Assembly (NCBI GenBank): GCA_038257155.1
Contig: JBBSJP010000049.1
Location: 1 to 33,604 of the forward strand
Direction: 5' to 3'
Length of the DNA stretch: 33,604 nt
Source of the DNA: JANJTY01 sp038257155
GTDB lineage: Bacteria; Pseudomonadota; Gammaproteobacteria; Xanthomonadales; Xanthomonadaceae
Below the pieces are notes generated by a model. That model saw only the letters and a list, made by a program, of their open reading frames with translations. It was not told where the DNA came from and did not search any database. How positions within the stretch are numbered: the stretch's first letter is position 1; every line of letters begins with the position of its first letter. Shown piece after piece: positions 22,072-30,108 of the stretch. A program made the translations under genes and the position numbers.

Positions 22072-23982
22072 CTACCTCTTCTTCGGAATGTACAGGTCGG
22101 TAATCGTCCCTTCATACACCTCGGCCGCCATGCCGACGGATTCGCTCAGGGTCGGATGTGGGTGGATGGTGGCGCCGATGTCGGCGGCTTCGCAGCCCAT
22201 TTCGATCGCCAGGCCCAGTTCGGCGATCAGGTCGCCGGCGTGCGGGCCGACGATGCCGGCACCGATCACGCGGTGGCTGGCTTCGTCGAAGATCAGCTTG
22301 GTGAAGCCCTCGGTGCGGCCGATGCCGATGGCGCGGCCTGAGGCGGCCCAGGGGAACTTGCCCACGCCGATGTGCAGGCCCTTGGACTTGGCCTCGGTTT
22401 CGGTGACGCCCACCCAGGCGATTTCCGGATCGGTGTAGGCCACCGACGGAATCACCCGTGCCACCCATTCCTTCTTCTCACCGGCCGCCACTTCGGCCGC
22501 CAGCTTGCCCTCGTGCGTGGCCTTGTGCGCCAGCATCGGATTGCCGACCAGATCGCCGATCGCAAAGATGTGCGGCTGGTTGGTGCGCATCTGCCGGTCA
22601 ACCGGAATGAAGCCGCGTTCGCCGACGGTCACGCCGGCCTTGTCGGCATCCAGCTTGGCGCCATTGGGTGAACGACCCACAGCCACCAGCACGCGATCGA
22701 ACAGGCGCGCCTCGGGTGCCTTGTCGCCCTCGAAGCTGACCTTGATGCCCTTCTTCTGCGCTTCGACGCCGGCCGACTTCACCTTCAGGTGCACGGCCAC
22801 GCCCTGCTTCTTCAGGCGATCAGCCAGCGGCTTGACCAGGTCCTTGTCGCTGCCTGGCATCAACTGATCCATCAGCTCGACCACGGTCACCTCGCTGCCC
22901 AGGGCGCGATACACGGTCGCCATTTCCAGGCCGATGATGCCGCCGCCCACCACCAGCAGCGATTTCGGGATATCGGCCAGCTCCAGCGCATCGGTGGAAT
23001 CCATGATGCGCGCATCGTCCCAGGGGAAACCCGGCAGCTTCACCGGCTGGCTGCCGGCGGCAATGATGCACTGCTCGAAGCGGATCAGCTTGGTGCCGTC
23101 CTCGCCCTGCACTTCGACCTCGTGCGGTGAAAGGAAACGTCCCACGCCCTGCACACTGCGCACCTTGCGCTGCTTGGCCATGCCGGCCAGGCCCTTGGTC
23201 AACTGGCCGACGACTTTTTCCTTGTAGGCACGCAGCGCGTCGAGCTCGATCTTCGGCTTGCCGAAACTCACCCCGTAGTCGCTGGCATGCTCGGCTTCGT
23301 CGATCACCGCGGCGGCATGCAACAGCGCCTTGCTGGGAATGCAGCCGACATTGAGGCAGACGCCGCCCAGGTTCGGATAGCGTTCGACCAGCACGGTGTC
23401 GAGGCCCAGATCGGCGGCGCGGAACGCCGCGGTGTAACCGCCGGGGCCGGCGCCGAGCACCAACAGGCGGCATTCGATGTCGGCTTTGCGGCCGGTTGCT
23501 GCTGAAGCGGTCGAGCCTTGCGCAGTTGAGCCCCTCCCCCCTTGGGGCGAGGAGCCAGGCTCGCGAGCCACTGGCTCGCCTGGCTCCGAGCGCCCTCGCT
23601 CCTGCGAGGGCCGGGGCGCGGGTTGGGGAGAGGGTGCGCTCTTGCCAGGAGCTTGAGGCGAAGTCGCACCCTCTCCCCCAGCCCCTCCCCCAGTGGGGGA
23701 GGGGGGCGACGCAGCGGGAGAGGGAAGTGAATCGGTGGCTTCGCCTGCAGTTTCGAGAACCGCAATCACCGCGCCCTCGCCCACCTCATCGCCCAGCTTC
23801 ACGCGCAGCTCTTTCACCACGCCGGCAGCGCTGGAAGGCACTTCCATCGTCGCCTTGTCCGATTCCAGCGTGACCAGGCCTTGGTCCTTGGCCACCGTAT
23901 CGCCCGGCTGCACCAACAGTTCGATCACCGGCACGCTGCCGAAATCGCCAATATCCGGAACCGTGATTTCAACGCGCGCCAT
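22072..23982 (-). CDS. lpdA: Dihydrolipoyl dehydrogenase (E3) with N-terminal lipoyl domain, 636 aa
   Basis: E3 reoxidises the lipoyl arm of 2-oxo-acid dehydrogenase complexes with FAD and NAD. Residues 1-80 are a lipoyl domain with the modified Lys43 in ESDKATMEVP. Residues ~81-167 are a Pro/Gly/Ser linker, and the E3 part follows: FAD motif VLGAGPGGYTAAFRA, redox pair Cys209/Cys214 in GGVCLNVGCIPSK, NAD motif VVGGGIIGLEMA, and the C-terminal HPHPTLSE with the catalytic His. The fused lipoyl domain is known in pyruvate-dehydrogenase E3 of several beta- and gammaproteobacteria. Its lipoyl domain closely resembles that of the aceF product at 27860. The linker is unusually long and is partly encoded by a palindromic repeat. 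I chose the ATG at 23982, where the lipoyl domain begins; the frame is open 61 codons further up. Confidence 0.95.
   Translation of the reverse strand: MARVEITVPDIGDFGSVPVIELLVQPGDTVAKDQGLVTLESDKATMEVPSSAAGVVKELRVKLGDEVGEGAVIAVLETAGEATDSLPSPAASPPSPTGGGAGGEGATSPQAPGKSAPSPQPAPRPSQERGRSEPGEPVAREPGSSPQGGRGSTAQGSTASAATGRKADIECRLLVLGAGPGGYTAAFRAADLGLDTVLVERYPNLGGVCLNVGCIPSKALLHAAAVIDEAEHASDYGVSFGKPKIELDALRAYKEKVVGQLTKGLAGMAKQRKVRSVQGVGRFLSPHEVEVQGEDGTKLIRFEQCIIAAGSQPVKLPGFPWDDARIMDSTDALELADIPKSLLVVGGGIIGLEMATVYRALGSEVTVVELMDQLMPGSDKDLVKPLADRLKKQGVAVHLKVKSAGVEAQKKGIKVSFEGDKAPEARLFDRVLVAVGRSPNGAKLDADKAGVTVGERGFIPVDRQMRTNQPHIFAIGDLVGNPMLAHKATHEGKLAAEVAAGEKKEWVARVIPSVAYTDPEIAWVGVTETEAKSKGLHIGVGKFPWAASGRAIGIGRTEGFTKLIFDEASHRVIGAGIVGPHAGDLIAELGLAIEMGCEAADIGATIHPHPTLSESVGMAAEVYEGTITDLYIPKKR
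23517..23710. repeat. Palindromic repeat element, copy B, inside lpdA linker
   Basis: The DNA coding for linker residues ~91-156 carries several palindromes. They are GAGCCAGGC/GCCTGGCTC (23552-23586) enclosing GCGAGCC/GGCTCGC (23563-23579), and a perfect 10-base stem CCCCTCCCCC/GGGGGAGGGG with an AGT loop (23682-23704). Bases 23590-23634 match the intergenic copy at 2743-2787 at 38 of 45 positions. The insert leaves the reading frame open and is read as low-complexity protein (SPTGGGAGGEGA, PSPQPAPRPSQERG). Confidence 0.75.
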
Positions 23983-24190
23983 GGGGATTCGCTCTTGCCG
24001 CCTGTGAGGCTGGCGAGAATAACCGAATCGGTCCGGGCTTCGCGTACGTGAAGGAAAGGTGACGAAAGCACCCTGCTTCGCTAGCATGCCACGGCCCGCT
24101 CCCCAGGGGACCTGCGCGAGCTCTGGGCTAAATCGGCGACCTGAAGTCGCTGCCAAGCGTTGCACTGCAAGTTCTCAAACGGGGAAATCC

Positions 24191-26173
24191 ATGCACTCAC
24201 GATCCACTGGGCGTTGCGCCCTGGCACTGGCCTGCCTTGCTGCGGCCGTAGCAGCTCCGTCCTTCGCTTCCAGTCTCATTGTCGACTGGAACGAGGAAGC
24301 CCTGTCCGCCGTTCGCGCGAACGCGCCGCGCCCGACCGTGGTGTCGCGCACCCTGTTTCTGCTGTCTGCCGCGAAGTACGACGCCTGGGCCGCATACGGG
24401 GTGCAGGCGCTGCCCTACACGCCGGCCAACCGCCTGCTGCGCCGTCCGTCCGGCGAGCACAACGACAACAATCGATCGATCGCGATCAGCCACGCCGCCT
24501 ACCGCATCCTGCTGCACTTCTATCCGCAACATCAGACCGATTTCGCCGCGCGCATGAGCAGCCTGGGAGTCGAGTTGAGTGAAAGCACCGACGCCAGCAC
24601 GCCGGCCGGCCTCGGCAATACCGTGGCAGCCAACCTGCTGGCGGCGCGCGCCGGCGACGGCAGCAACGAAGCCAACAACTTCGCCGATCACGGCAACTAC
24701 ATGTTCCCGACCCTGTATGCAGCGGTGAACAGTGCCGACGACGCGGCGCCGAACGCGCCGGGCGGGGCCGCCTTCAATGCCGACCATTGGCAGCCGCTGC
24801 GCGTGCCAACCGGCAGCGCGCTGGATGATGAAGGCCTGCCGAGGGTCGACCCGCAGGATCCGGCGTCTTACCGCGACCAGCAGTTCCTGACGCCGCACTG
24901 GGGCCAGGTGCGTCCTTTCGCGCTGGGCAATCCGCGCGACCTGTTGCCGCCGCCACCGCCGCAGTACGGCTCGGAGGAGAGCTACACCGATGCCCTCGGC
25001 CACACCACCACCAACCACCAGGCCTGGCTCGATCAGTACGAAGAGGTCCGGATGATCAGCGCCCTGCTGGATGACCGCGACAAGGTCATCGCCGAGTTCT
25101 GGGCCGATGGCCCGCGTTCGGAAACGCCGCCGGGACACTGGAATCAGCTGGCGCAAGGCATCTCACAACGCGAGGGCAATGACATCGGCGCCGATGCACG
25201 CCTGTTCATGGCGCTGAACTCGGCCCTGTTCGACGCCGGCATCGCCAGCTGGTACACCAAGCGAACCTACGACAATGCCCGCCCGCAGTCGGGAATCCGC
25301 CACATGCACCATGGCGAGATGATCGAGGCCTGGGCGGGTCCGGGCCTGGGCACGCAGCTGATTCCGGGTGAAAGCTGGCGCCCTTACCAGGAGCTCACCT
25401 TTGTCACGCCGCCCTTTCCCGAGTTCACTTCCGGGCACAGCGCGTTCAGCGCCGCCGCGGCGGAGGTCCTGACTGGCCTGACTGGCAGCGAACAGTTCTT
25501 CGATGGCGTGACTCGCATCGACAAGGATCTTGACGGCGACGGTGAGAACGATTTGCTCGGCGAGTTCAATGCCCAGCCCGGTAGCCTGAACTTCGACCAG
25601 GCACCAGCCGAAACCGTGACCCTGCGCTGGAATACGTTCAAGGATGCTGCCGACGAGGCCGGTGTGTCACGGCTGTACGGCGGCATCCACATCCAGGACG
25701 GCGATCTGCGCGGGCGCGAGCTCGGCGCCGCGGTGGGCCTCAAGGCGCTGGCCAAGGCGCGCGCCCTGTTCGCCGGGCGGCTGGCGCCTTCGGTCGGCCA
25801 GGCTGGTGCCTACTACGACCCCGAGCGCAGCGGCGAAGGCTTTCACCTGAACTTCACCAGCGACGGCCGGGCGATGCTGAGCTGGTATACCTACGACCTC
25901 GAGCGTGAGCAGATGTGGCTGTACGGCGTGGCCGCGCCGCAAGCTGATGGCAGCCTGACGATTCCGTTGTCGGTCACCCAGGGCGCCTTGTTCGGCAACC
26001 AGTTCGTGCCGTCGGACGTGAGCGAGCAGCCCTGGGGCGAGGTGCAGATCGACTTCGTCGGCTGTGGCCTGGCGAACCTGCGCTACACCGCCAGTGCGGG
26101 TGGTTTCGGCAGCGGCGAGATCGCCCTGTCGCGACTGGGCGTCACTGCCGATTCCGATTGCGAAGCGCTCTGA
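24191..26173 (+). CDS. Secreted vanadium-haloperoxidase/PAP2-superfamily protein with extra C-terminal domain, 660 aa
   Basis: A signal peptide (GRCALALACLAAAVAAPSFAS) precedes a helical PAP2-type domain. The vanadate/phosphate-binding motifs are visible in order: KRTYDNARP (Lys and Arg), FPEFTSGHSAFSAA (Ser-Gly-His with the acid/base His), and SRLYGGIHIQD (Arg and the His that would bind vanadium). The domain fits bacterial vanadium-dependent haloperoxidase-like proteins or acid phosphatases; activity cannot be told apart by sequence alone. The last ~125 residues (AGAYYDPERSGEGFHLNF, LSWYTYDLEREQMWLYGV) form a separate beta-rich domain that I recall from many secreted proteins of this order. 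The ATG at 24191 has GGGGAAAT before it and starts at the signal peptide. It is divergent from lpdA. Confidence 0.85.
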   Translation: MHSRSTGRCALALACLAAAVAAPSFASSLIVDWNEEALSAVRANAPRPTVVSRTLFLLSAAKYDAWAAYGVQALPYTPANRLLRRPSGEHNDNNRSIAISHAAYRILLHFYPQHQTDFAARMSSLGVELSESTDASTPAGLGNTVAANLLAARAGDGSNEANNFADHGNYMFPTLYAAVNSADDAAPNAPGGAAFNADHWQPLRVPTGSALDDEGLPRVDPQDPASYRDQQFLTPHWGQVRPFALGNPRDLLPPPPPQYGSEESYTDALGHTTTNHQAWLDQYEEVRMISALLDDRDKVIAEFWADGPRSETPPGHWNQLAQGISQREGNDIGADARLFMALNSALFDAGIASWYTKRTYDNARPQSGIRHMHHGEMIEAWAGPGLGTQLIPGESWRPYQELTFVTPPFPEFTSGHSAFSAAAAEVLTGLTGSEQFFDGVTRIDKDLDGDGENDLLGEFNAQPGSLNFDQAPAETVTLRWNTFKDAADEAGVSRLYGGIHIQDGDLRGRELGAAVGLKALAKARALFAGRLAPSVGQAGAYYDPERSGEGFHLNFTSDGRAMLSWYTYDLEREQMWLYGVAAPQADGSLTIPLSVTQGALFGNQFVPSDVSEQPWGEVQIDFVGCGLANLRYTASAGGFGSGEIALSRLGVTADSDCEAL

Positions 26174-26190
26174 ATTGAGTGCGGGTTGCA

Positions 26191-26224
26191 GGGCTGTCGC
26201 CGGCACTCAATCCGGCGACAGCCC
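26191..26224. terminator. Strong hairpin between convergent genes
   Basis: A perfect 13-base stem GGGCTGTCGCCGG/CCGGCGACAGCCC with an 8-base loop follows the haloperoxidase-like stop by 17 bases. The nitrilase-fusion gene ends 24 bases beyond it on the other strand. There is no T-run on either side, so it may end or stabilise both transcripts without being a classical intrinsic terminator. Confidence 0.6.
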
Positions 26225-26247
26225 GACGACGGGGCCCGCCTACCGGG

Positions 26248-27807
26248 CTAGCCGCGCCGCCAGCTGACCTGATACAGGTCGTGGCGGCGGTCCTTCAGGT
26301 TCTGCACGGTGCCCGAGGCACGCGCCTTGAGCAGGATGTCGAGGCGCAGATCGGCGAACGCCACCGCCTCGACATTTGGTGAGGTGTCGGCGGCCACGCC
26401 CTCGGGCGCGAACGGGAAATCACAGGGCGTCAGGATGCAGCTCTGCGCGTACTGGATGTCGAAGTTGTTGACGCCTGGCAGGTTGCCGACATTGCCCGAC
26501 AGGATCACGTAACACTGGTTCTCGATCGCGCGTGCGGCGCAGGAATAGCGCACCCGCAGATAGCCTTGTCGCACGTCGGTGCAGAACGGCACGAACATCA
26601 GCAGCGCGCCCTGGTCGACCAGGTGCCGGCCGAGCTCGGGGAACTCGCTGTCGTAGCAGATCATGATGCCGATCGGACCGCAGTCGGTCATGATCGTTTC
26701 GGCGCCTTCGCCGCCACTGATCTTCCACCACTGGCGTTCGTTCGGTGTGGGATGAAGCTTCTCTCGCACATGCAGCGAGCCGTCGCGCAGCGCCACGTAG
26801 CAGTTGTTGTGGATGTCGCCATCCGGCATGCGGGTGGGATGCGTGCCGCCGATGATGTTGATGTTGTAGCTGATCGCCAGGCGCGTGAGCATCTCGCAGA
26901 AGCGCTCGGTGTAGCCGCTCAGCGAGCGAATCGAATCGGGCGGCGACAGCGGCTTGTTCTCGACGCTGAGCAGCTGCAGGGTGAACAGTTCGGGGAACAC
27001 CACGAAATCGGCGCTGTAGCCTGCCGCCACGTCGACGAAGTATTCGACCTGGGTGGCGAACTCGTCGAAGTCCTTGATGCGGCGCTGCTGGTACTGCACG
27101 GTCGCCACGCGCACCACGTCGGGCAGGCGTCCGCCGCGCTGCTCTGCCGCGACCGCCGGGTGTTCGGCCTGATTGGGATTGCGCCATACCAGATGCGCGG
27201 CGTAGCCCAGCGAATCGCGATCCGAAGGCAGGTAACCCTCCAGCACGCCGATGACCTGGAAATCATTGCTGAGCTGGAAGCCCAGGGTGGCATCGCGCTG
27301 CCGATCGGCGACCACCGCATCGACATAGGCCTGCGCTGAGCCATAACGCTTGATGCGCCGTGCCAGCCCCGGCAGGCGCCCGCCGAACACGATGCCCCTC
27401 AACCCGAGTTGAACGCAGAGCTTCTTGCGCGCGTCGTACAGGCGCCGACCGATGCGAAGTCCACGATGGCGTGGATCGACGCAAGCTTCCATGCCGTACA
27501 GCCAGTCGCCGGCCGGATCGTGACGCGAGGCATAGCCACCGCCAGTGATTGAACGCCAGGTGTGTGGCTGCAAGGCCAGCTCTTCGGTGGCGCGGAAGGT
27601 GGCGCAGTAGCCGACGACCTCGCCCTCGTGTTCGGCGACGAACACACCATCGGGAAACTGCGCCAGCTGACCACGCACCATCTCGATGATGTAGCTGAAG
27701 TCGGCACCGTAGACGCGCTCGGATAGAGCAACGATGGCGGCGGCATCGGCAGGAAGCGCAGTGCGCAGCTGCAGGGTGGCATTACGCCGGGGGCTTGCTG
27801 TGGACAT
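26248..27807 (-). CDS. GNAT acetyltransferase-carbon-nitrogen hydrolase fusion, 519 aa
   Basis: Residues ~10-200 are a GNAT domain: LRTALPADAAAIVALSERVYG, then VVGYCATFRA, and the acetyl-CoA loop VDPRHRGLRIGRRLYDARK (Q/RxxGxG/A-like). The rest is a nitrilase-superfamily amidohydrolase with a complete Glu-Lys-Cys triad: FPELFTL (Glu), REKLHPTPNE (Lys), and IMICYDSEFPE (Cys). This two-domain protein is a known nitrilase-superfamily branch whose substrate is unresolved. One possibility is that one domain acylates what the other hydrolyses. The ATG at 27807 gives the usual N-terminus; the frame is open further into the aceF end. It lies 52 bases downstream of aceF on the same strand, with a terminator-like hairpin between. 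Confidence 0.9.
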   Translation of the reverse strand: MSTASPRRNATLQLRTALPADAAAIVALSERVYGADFSYIIEMVRGQLAQFPDGVFVAEHEGEVVGYCATFRATEELALQPHTWRSITGGGYASRHDPAGDWLYGMEACVDPRHRGLRIGRRLYDARKKLCVQLGLRGIVFGGRLPGLARRIKRYGSAQAYVDAVVADRQRDATLGFQLSNDFQVIGVLEGYLPSDRDSLGYAAHLVWRNPNQAEHPAVAAEQRGGRLPDVVRVATVQYQQRRIKDFDEFATQVEYFVDVAAGYSADFVVFPELFTLQLLSVENKPLSPPDSIRSLSGYTERFCEMLTRLAISYNINIIGGTHPTRMPDGDIHNNCYVALRDGSLHVREKLHPTPNERQWWKISGGEGAETIMTDCGPIGIMICYDSEFPELGRHLVDQGALLMFVPFCTDVRQGYLRVRYSCAARAIENQCYVILSGNVGNLPGVNNFDIQYAQSCILTPCDFPFAPEGVAADTSPNVEAVAFADLRLDILLKARASGTVQNLKDRRHDLYQVSWRRG

Positions 27808-27822
27808 CGACTCAATGGCTTG

Positions 27823-27849
27823 AAAAGGGATGCGGCGCTGGGCGCCGCA
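27823..27849 (-). terminator. Rho-independent terminator after aceF
   Basis: A perfect stem TGCGGCGC/GCGCCGCA with a 3-base loop lies at 27831-27849. It is followed on the minus strand by TCCCTTTTCA. It is 10 bases after the aceF stop, so aceF transcription probably ends here and the fusion gene downstream depends on read-through or its own promoter. Confidence 0.7.
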
Positions 27850-27859
27850 GCCGTGCAGG

Positions 27860-29221
27860 CTACAGGAGGAGACGTCGCAGGTCGCCCAGCGCTTGCGCGT
27901 AGAAAGCCGTGAAACGCGCCGCGGCGGCACCGTCGATCACGCGGTGATCGTAGGACAGCGACAGCGGCAACATCAGGCGCGGGGCGAATTCCTTGCCGTT
28001 CCAGACCGGCCGCATTTCGCTCTTCGACACGCCCAGGATGGCGACTTCGGGCGCATTGATGATCGGTGTGAAGGCATTGCCGCCGATGCCACCCAAGGAG
28101 CTGATCGAGAAGCAGCCGCCACTCATCTCGGCCGGGCCGAGCTTCTTGTCGCGCGCCTTCTTGCTGATCTCGCCGAGCTCAACGGCGAGCTGCAGCAGAC
28201 CCTTGCGGTCGCAGTCGCGGATCACCGGCACCACCAGGCCATCGGGCGTATCGACCGCGATGCCGATGTGAAAATATTGCTTCAGCACCAGGTTCTCGCC
28301 GCTCTCGTCGAGCGAGGCATTGAAGGCCGGGAACTGTTTGAGCGCAGCGACTGCTGCCTTGATCAGGAACACCAGTGGAGTCAGCTTGGTGTCCTTGTTC
28401 TCTTCGCCGAGTTTCTTGCGAAACGCTTCCATCTCGGTGATGTCGGCCGAGTCGAACTGGGTGACATGCGGAATCATCGCCCAGTTGCGCGCCAGGTTCG
28501 CTCCGGACAATTTCTTGATGCGCGACAACGGCTGGGTTTCGATCGCGCCGAACTTGGCGAAGTCGACCTTCGGCCAGGGAATCAGATTCAGTCCGCCGCC
28601 GCCTGCCGCGGCAGGGCGGGCACCGCCACCTGACAGAGCGGTCTTCACGAACCCCTGTACGTCTTCCTTGCTGATCCGCCCGCCGCGCGCGCTGCCGCTG
28701 ACCCGCGCCAGGTCCACGCCCAGTTCGCGCGCGAACAGGCGCACTGCCGGGCTGGCATACGGCACCTTGTCAGGCGCCACTGCATCGGCGTCGAAAGTGA
28801 CCGGCGGTGTGCGCGGCGCGCTGTCGGGCGCCGGAGCGCTGCCCGGCGCCACCGCAGGCTTTGGCGATTCAGCCGCAGCCGGAGCCTTCTCGGCAGCGGC
28901 GGGCTTTGACGATTCCGCGCTTGCAGGCTTTGCCGCCTCGGCACTCGCGGGCTTTTCCGCCTTGCCGGCTGGCGCCGCGTCGCTGGGTTCGATCATCGCC
29001 ACCACGACACCCTGCTTGACCGAATCGCCCAGCTTTACCTTCAGCTCGCGCACCACGCCAGCGAAGGGCGCGGGAACCTCCATCGTGGCCTTGTCGGACT
29101 CCAGGGTGACCAGGCCCTGATCCTTGCCCACCGTATCGCCAACCTGCACCAGCAGCTCGATGACCGGCACAGCGTCGTAGTCGCCGATGTCCGGCACGGT
29201 CGCTTCTTTCAGTTCGGCCAT
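27860..29221 (-). CDS. aceF: Dihydrolipoamide acetyltransferase (E2 of pyruvate dehydrogenase), 453 aa
   Basis: E2 passes the acetyl group from lipoyl-lysine to CoA and forms the core of the complex. In order there are one lipoyl domain (1-80, Lys44 in ESDKATMEVP), an Ala/Lys/Pro linker (KPASAEAAKPASAE repeats), a peripheral-subunit-binding domain (VPYASPAVRLFARELGVDL, then GRISKEDVQGF), and the acyltransferase domain ending in LSYDHRVIDGAAAARF with the catalytic HxxxDG. With one lipoyl domain it is shorter than the three-lipoyl E. coli form. The lipoyl domain resembles the one fused to LpdA at 22072, so both likely serve the same complex. The E1 gene is not beside it. The ATG at 29221 has CAGGA upstream. 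A terminator follows the gene. Confidence 0.95.
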   Translation of the reverse strand: MAELKEATVPDIGDYDAVPVIELLVQVGDTVGKDQGLVTLESDKATMEVPAPFAGVVRELKVKLGDSVKQGVVVAMIEPSDAAPAGKAEKPASAEAAKPASAESSKPAAAEKAPAAAESPKPAVAPGSAPAPDSAPRTPPVTFDADAVAPDKVPYASPAVRLFARELGVDLARVSGSARGGRISKEDVQGFVKTALSGGGARPAAAGGGGLNLIPWPKVDFAKFGAIETQPLSRIKKLSGANLARNWAMIPHVTQFDSADITEMEAFRKKLGEENKDTKLTPLVFLIKAAVAALKQFPAFNASLDESGENLVLKQYFHIGIAVDTPDGLVVPVIRDCDRKGLLQLAVELGEISKKARDKKLGPAEMSGGCFSISSLGGIGGNAFTPIINAPEVAILGVSKSEMRPVWNGKEFAPRLMLPLSLSYDHRVIDGAAAARFTAFYAQALGDLRRLLL

Positions 29222-29577
29222 GTTCCTGATCCTGTACGTGCGGGGTGAATTGCGGGCGAGTGCCGAATTGTGGCGATAAAGACGCGCTGCGGCCAGCCAA
29301 AACGCTCGCAGCACCCAGCGAATCTGCGCCCGATCCTGCAACCAGCTGCCTTCGACGTGCATCTAGAGACTGGAATGCCCGGCCCCTCGCCAGTCACATC
29401 TGTCCCCGCCATGGCGTCTAACCACGGTACGCAAGCGTTGGAAATGCGGACAGAGACACCCTGAAATCGGACAGCTCGGACACCGAATCACCAGCTCAAG
29501 TCATTGAAAAACCACGCATCAGATGTTGGCACGATTCTCGCATTTTATGTTTCGCAAGCCACTCACCGGAAATCGCC
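29222..29577. other. Divergent intergenic region, 356 bases
   Basis: It must contain the aceF promoter on the minus strand and the sigma-54-type promoter of the plus-strand small protein (29526-29542). Apart from those I see no gene, repeat or clear operator. The sigma-54 type of promoter normally needs an activator site 80-200 bases upstream, which would fall around 29330-29450. Confidence 0.5.
29526..29542 (+). promoter_or_regulatory. Sigma-54-type -24/-12 promoter
   Basis: TTGGCACGATTCTCGCA matches the consensus TTGGCACG-N4-TTGCA with one mismatch in the -12 block. The invariant GG (29528-29529) and GC (29540-29541) are separated by exactly 10 bases. It stands 35 bases before the ATG of the small plus-strand protein, a normal leader length. 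Such promoters are silent without an AAA+ activator; no activator gene is in the window. Confidence 0.65.
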
Positions 29578-29880
29578 ATGAACCCGCTGCTCGCCAAACT
29601 CGCTTTTCGTCTTTCAGTACCCTTGCTCAGCGTGATCGGCATGTGGGCAATGGGCGAACCCCTGCCGACCGCCACCGAGGCCGCAGACCAGAACGTCATC
29701 GCCCTGGCTGAGGCGGCGACACAGATAGCGCCGCAGTTCTCCGGCGAGATCGAGCAGGCCCGCAATGAGATGCAGGAGGGCGCTGCCGAACTGCGACGCG
29801 CTGCTGCCAATATGCGCTGGCTGGTCACCCTGCCCTCCGCGCGCAGCAGGCGCTGCAGCGCGGTGGATTGCGCAGGCTGA
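29578..29880 (+). CDS. Small membrane-anchored hypothetical protein, 100 aa
   Basis: I do not recognise it. A basic N-terminus is followed by one hydrophobic helix (about residues 9-25, FRLSVPLLSVIGMWAM). The middle is an acidic amphipathic helix rich in Ala, Glu and Gln (QIAPQFSGEIEQARNEMQEGAAELRRAAANM) that could form a coiled coil, and the end is basic with two Cys. The first helix may be an uncleaved anchor or a signal peptide, placing the rest outside the inner membrane. A sigma-54-type promoter lies just upstream, which argues that the gene is real and expressed under specific conditions. CCGGAAA before the ATG can serve as ribosome binding site. The 228 bases after it hold nothing clear. 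Confidence 0.6.
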   Translation: MNPLLAKLAFRLSVPLLSVIGMWAMGEPLPTATEAADQNVIALAEAATQIAPQFSGEIEQARNEMQEGAAELRRAAANMRWLVTLPSARSRRCSAVDCAG

Positions 29881-30108
29881 TTGCAAGCCAGTGCGGTTTC
29901 GTTGCGGCAGGTGTCACCCCGCAAATTCATTGGCTGCGAGTCTCAACCCGCGGCATAACGCGTTCCGCCTCACGCGCAAAGGAAAGCCGCCCGAGGCGAA
30001 TACCCCGGCAGCCTGAGTGAGTCGGGTCAGGCCACCACGGCGCTGAATGCCTCGACAGGCAGCCGCAGGCAGGCCACCATTGCTGCCCTTTTGCCACGTT
30101 TGTCAACG

